From: Streptomyces cadmiisoli
GTDB taxonomy: Bacteria; Actinomycetota; Actinomycetes; Streptomycetales; Streptomycetaceae
Assembly (NCBI RefSeq): GCF_003261055.1
Contig: NZ_CP030073.1
Location: 1,240,001-1,304,000 of the forward strand
Direction: 5' to 3'
DNA: 64,000 nucleotides
Made by a program: the position numbers and the translations under genes. Within the stretch, counting starts at the first letter, position 1; each line of letters opens with the position of its first letter. The notes under the pieces are model-generated. The model did not search any database and was not told the origin of the DNA. It worked only from the letters and a program-made list of their open reading frames with translations. Shown piece by piece: positions 62,357 through 64,000 of this stretch.

Positions 62357-63021
62357 ACCGGCACCGCCGCGACGGCGGAGCCGACAGCGCGACGGGAGCG
62401 GTGCACCGCACGTCGTACGACTGGGGAACGGACCACCGCGCACGGCACGACGGCGGACCCAGCAGACCGACCCGAGCGATGCACCGCAGTCCGGACGAGT
62501 GAGGGACGGACCACCGCATCCCGGACGAGTGAGTGAGCGACGGACCGCCGCGCGCACCGGACGACCGGAGATGACCGCGGTCCCGTGCCACGGGCCCGTC
62601 GGCACCGGCGGGTCCTGGAGCGGTCGCCGCGCGGTGGCGACCGCTCCGGCAAGAGGCTCCCGCCGCCCGCGCCGGCGTCACCGGTCGGGCCCGGCGGGGC
62701 GGGGCGGCAGGCCCGGCGGGACGATCCAAGGGGCGGGCGAACCGTTTCCCCACGCCGATGCGCGGGCGATGCCCGCGTCGGCCACCCGCAACTGCGCACA
62801 CCGGGGGCAGGTGTCCGCCTCGTGTTCCCGAGGAGCGGGCCCCTGCCCGTGATCACGCCCGTCGTCCCGAGTCGGGCTCGGAACAGGGCCGAAGGCATCC
62901 ATGTCCGCCCCAACGACTCCGCCCCCCGTACGGGAACGCCGGTCCGGTCCGGGCAGCCGCATCATCACCCGTTCGCCGCAACGCCGCGGCCTCCGGGCGG
63001 CCCCTCACCGGTTCGCCGGGC
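62357..63021. other. 665-bp spacer, mostly without recognised genes
   Basis: The left third has degenerate repeats of GACGAGTGAG and GGGACGGACCACCGC (62410-62530). The middle holds only one weak small-ORF candidate on the minus strand (62678-62902). No RNA gene was seen. Confidence 0.4.
62678..62902 (-). CDS. Possible small CxxC-containing protein
   Basis: A 74-residue frame from the ATG at 62902 (MDAFGPVPSPTRDDG). It contains EADTCPRCAQLRVADAGIAR, a CxxC motif followed by a helix, in the style of small actinobacterial zinc-ribbon-like proteins. The upstream site is weak (GGGGCGGAC). The C-terminus is Pro-rich. It may be spurious. Confidence 0.3.
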   Translation of the reverse strand: MDAFGPVPSPTRDDGRDHGQGPAPREHEADTCPRCAQLRVADAGIARASAWGNGSPAPWIVPPGLPPRPAGPDR

Positions 63022-64000
63022 TCAAGGGATCTCCAGCTCGGCCCAGATGATCTTTCCCTCGGCGGTGTGGCGCGCACCCCAGCGGTGGGCGAGCTGGGCC
63101 ACCAGGAACAGTCCGCGTCCGCCCTCGTCCATGCTGCGGGCATGCCTCAGCCGCGGCGACGCCCTGCCGGCGTCGGCGACCTCGCAGGTCAGCCGGGAGT
63201 CGCGGAGCAGCCGCAGCCGGATCGGCGGTGCGGCGTACCGGATCGCGTTGGTGACCAGCTCGCTCACGATGAGTTCCGTCGTCATGGCCAGTTCGCCCAG
63301 GCCCCAGGCTTCCACGCAGCGCGTCGCACCGGTCCGCACGTCGGCGACCGCGGCGGGGTCGGAGGGAACGTCCCAGGAGGCGACATGGTCGGCGCCCAGC
63401 GAGTGGCAGCGGGCCAGGAGCAGCGCGATGTCGTCCGGCTGCGGCACGGGCACGAGCCGCCGGACCGCGGAGGTGCACAGCGTGCCGAGGTTGCGGCCCT
63501 GCCGGGCCAGCAGGTCGCCGAGCCGGGACATGCCCCGCTCCATGTCGCGGTCGTCGCCCTCCACGAGCCCGTCGGTGTAGAACCCGATCAGACTGTTGTC
63601 GGCGAGTTCGATCTCGGTGGACTCGAACCCCATCCCGCCCAGTCCGAGGGGAGGTCCGGGGGCGAGCTCCGGGAAGTAGAACCGCCCGTCGGGCGGGACG
63701 ACCACGGGCGGCGGATGTCCGGCGCGTGCCATGGTGCAGCGCAGCGTGACGGGATCGTAGACGGCGTACAGGCAGGTCGCCCCGAGCAGGGCGGTCGTGC
63801 TCTGGTCGGCCTCGTCATCGGTCCTCTCCTCGCTGAGCCGCAGCACCAGGTCGTCGAGGTGGGCCAGCAGTTCGTCGGGCGGCAGTTCCATGTCGGCGAG
63901 GGTCTGCACCGCGGTGCGCAGGCGGCCCATCGTCGCCGCCGCGGTGAGGCCGTGGCCGACCACGTCGCCGACGACGAGGCCCATGCGGGCGCCGGACAGG
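63022..64000 (-). CDS. SpoIIE-type phosphatase with C-terminal HATPase domain (partial, 5' end outside window)
   Basis: The last 326 residues are visible; the frame is open to the right edge. The SpoIIE part keeps MGLVVGDVVGHGLTAAATMGRL, IGFYTDGLVEGDDRD and DDIALLLARC. The RsbW-like HATPase domain follows (about 225-326) with IVSELVTNAIRYAAPP, EVADAGRASPR and DEGGRGLFLVAQL. The first metal-binding motif (GGDWYD type) and any sensor domains must lie beyond the window. The phosphatase-plus-kinase-like design is the same as in the protein at 41817-44399. Confidence 0.9.
   Translation of the reverse strand, partial: LSGARMGLVVGDVVGHGLTAAATMGRLRTAVQTLADMELPPDELLAHLDDLVLRLSEERTDDEADQSTTALLGATCLYAVYDPVTLRCTMARAGHPPPVVVPPDGRFYFPELAPGPPLGLGGMGFESTEIELADNSLIGFYTDGLVEGDDRDMERGMSRLGDLLARQGRNLGTLCTSAVRRLVPVPQPDDIALLLARCHSLGADHVASWDVPSDPAAVADVRTGATRCVEAWGLGELAMTTELIVSELVTNAIRYAAPPIRLRLLRDSRLTCEVADAGRASPRLRHARSMDEGGRGLFLVAQLAHRWGARHTAEGKIIWAELEIP

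Overview
The window is about 64 kb of very GC-rich DNA. Codons almost always end in G or C, ribosome binding sites are strong (GGAGG type), GTG and TTG starts are common, and many secreted or lipidated proteins are encoded. Family content points to a Streptomyces or close relative: SpoIIE-type phosphatases, an Rpf-like protein, GPP34, Imm49, a GAF regulator beside an aldehyde dehydrogenase, and a VanW protein. No rRNA, tRNA, CRISPR array, prophage or insertion sequence was recognised. All calls come from reading the sequence and knowing the families; no database search was run.

Layout. 1-5.5 kb: the end of a cupin-like gene, a divergent DeoR regulator/MFS transporter pair, a frameshifted remnant, an orphan Imm49 immunity-type protein and a YfbK-like vWA lipoprotein. 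5.5-16.5 kb: an acyl-CoA synthetase, an Rpf-like secreted protein, a VanW protein, a membrane SpoIIE phosphatase, a DUF350 protein, the GAF regulator/aldehyde dehydrogenase pair and a membrane metallophosphoesterase. 16.5-26.5 kb: a GNAT enzyme, two fused alpha/beta hydrolase remnants, a hemerythrin, a GAF/PAS/SpoIIE phosphatase, a GlxA-type regulator that has lost its middle, and a secreted discoidin/beta-helix protein next to a LacI regulator with a 14-bp operator-like palindrome. 26.5-29.3 kb: a histone-H1-like protein with a winged-helix end, and a DUF4360 secreted protein.

29.6-35.1 kb is a leftward sulfonate-type operon whose genes overlap throughout: binding lipoprotein, permease, ATPase, flavin-dependent monooxygenase and a vanadium-haloperoxidase-like protein. 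It is headed by a promoter and a short, apparently leaderless ORF ending in Cys-Ser, which looks like a cysteine-responsive attenuator. 35-40.6 kb: DUF817, a small secreted protein, a photolyase, an SDR/DUF2867 protein and DUF998. 40.7-48.3 kb is the most unusual locus. Two paralogous xylose/ribose-type binding lipoproteins lie in divergent units. One overlaps the stop codon of a large GAF/PAS/SpoIIE/HATPase phosphatase and has no transporter of its own. The other heads an ABC operon with a single-domain ATPase. An inverted repeat lies between the two units.

48.3-64 kb: membrane, SRPBCC, EEP-nuclease, glutamate-cysteine-ligase-like and GPP34 proteins, a Gly/His/Asp-rich secreted protein, a CAP protein, an M1 peptidase, an N-acetylmuramoyl-alanine amidase, several Streptomyces-type hypotheticals and, running off the right edge, a fourth SpoIIE/HATPase protein. 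Two themes recur: envelope and sugar-surface functions, and partner-switching regulators (four SpoIIE phosphatases). Several decayed genes and low-complexity spacers suggest a relaxed, accessory part of the chromosome.
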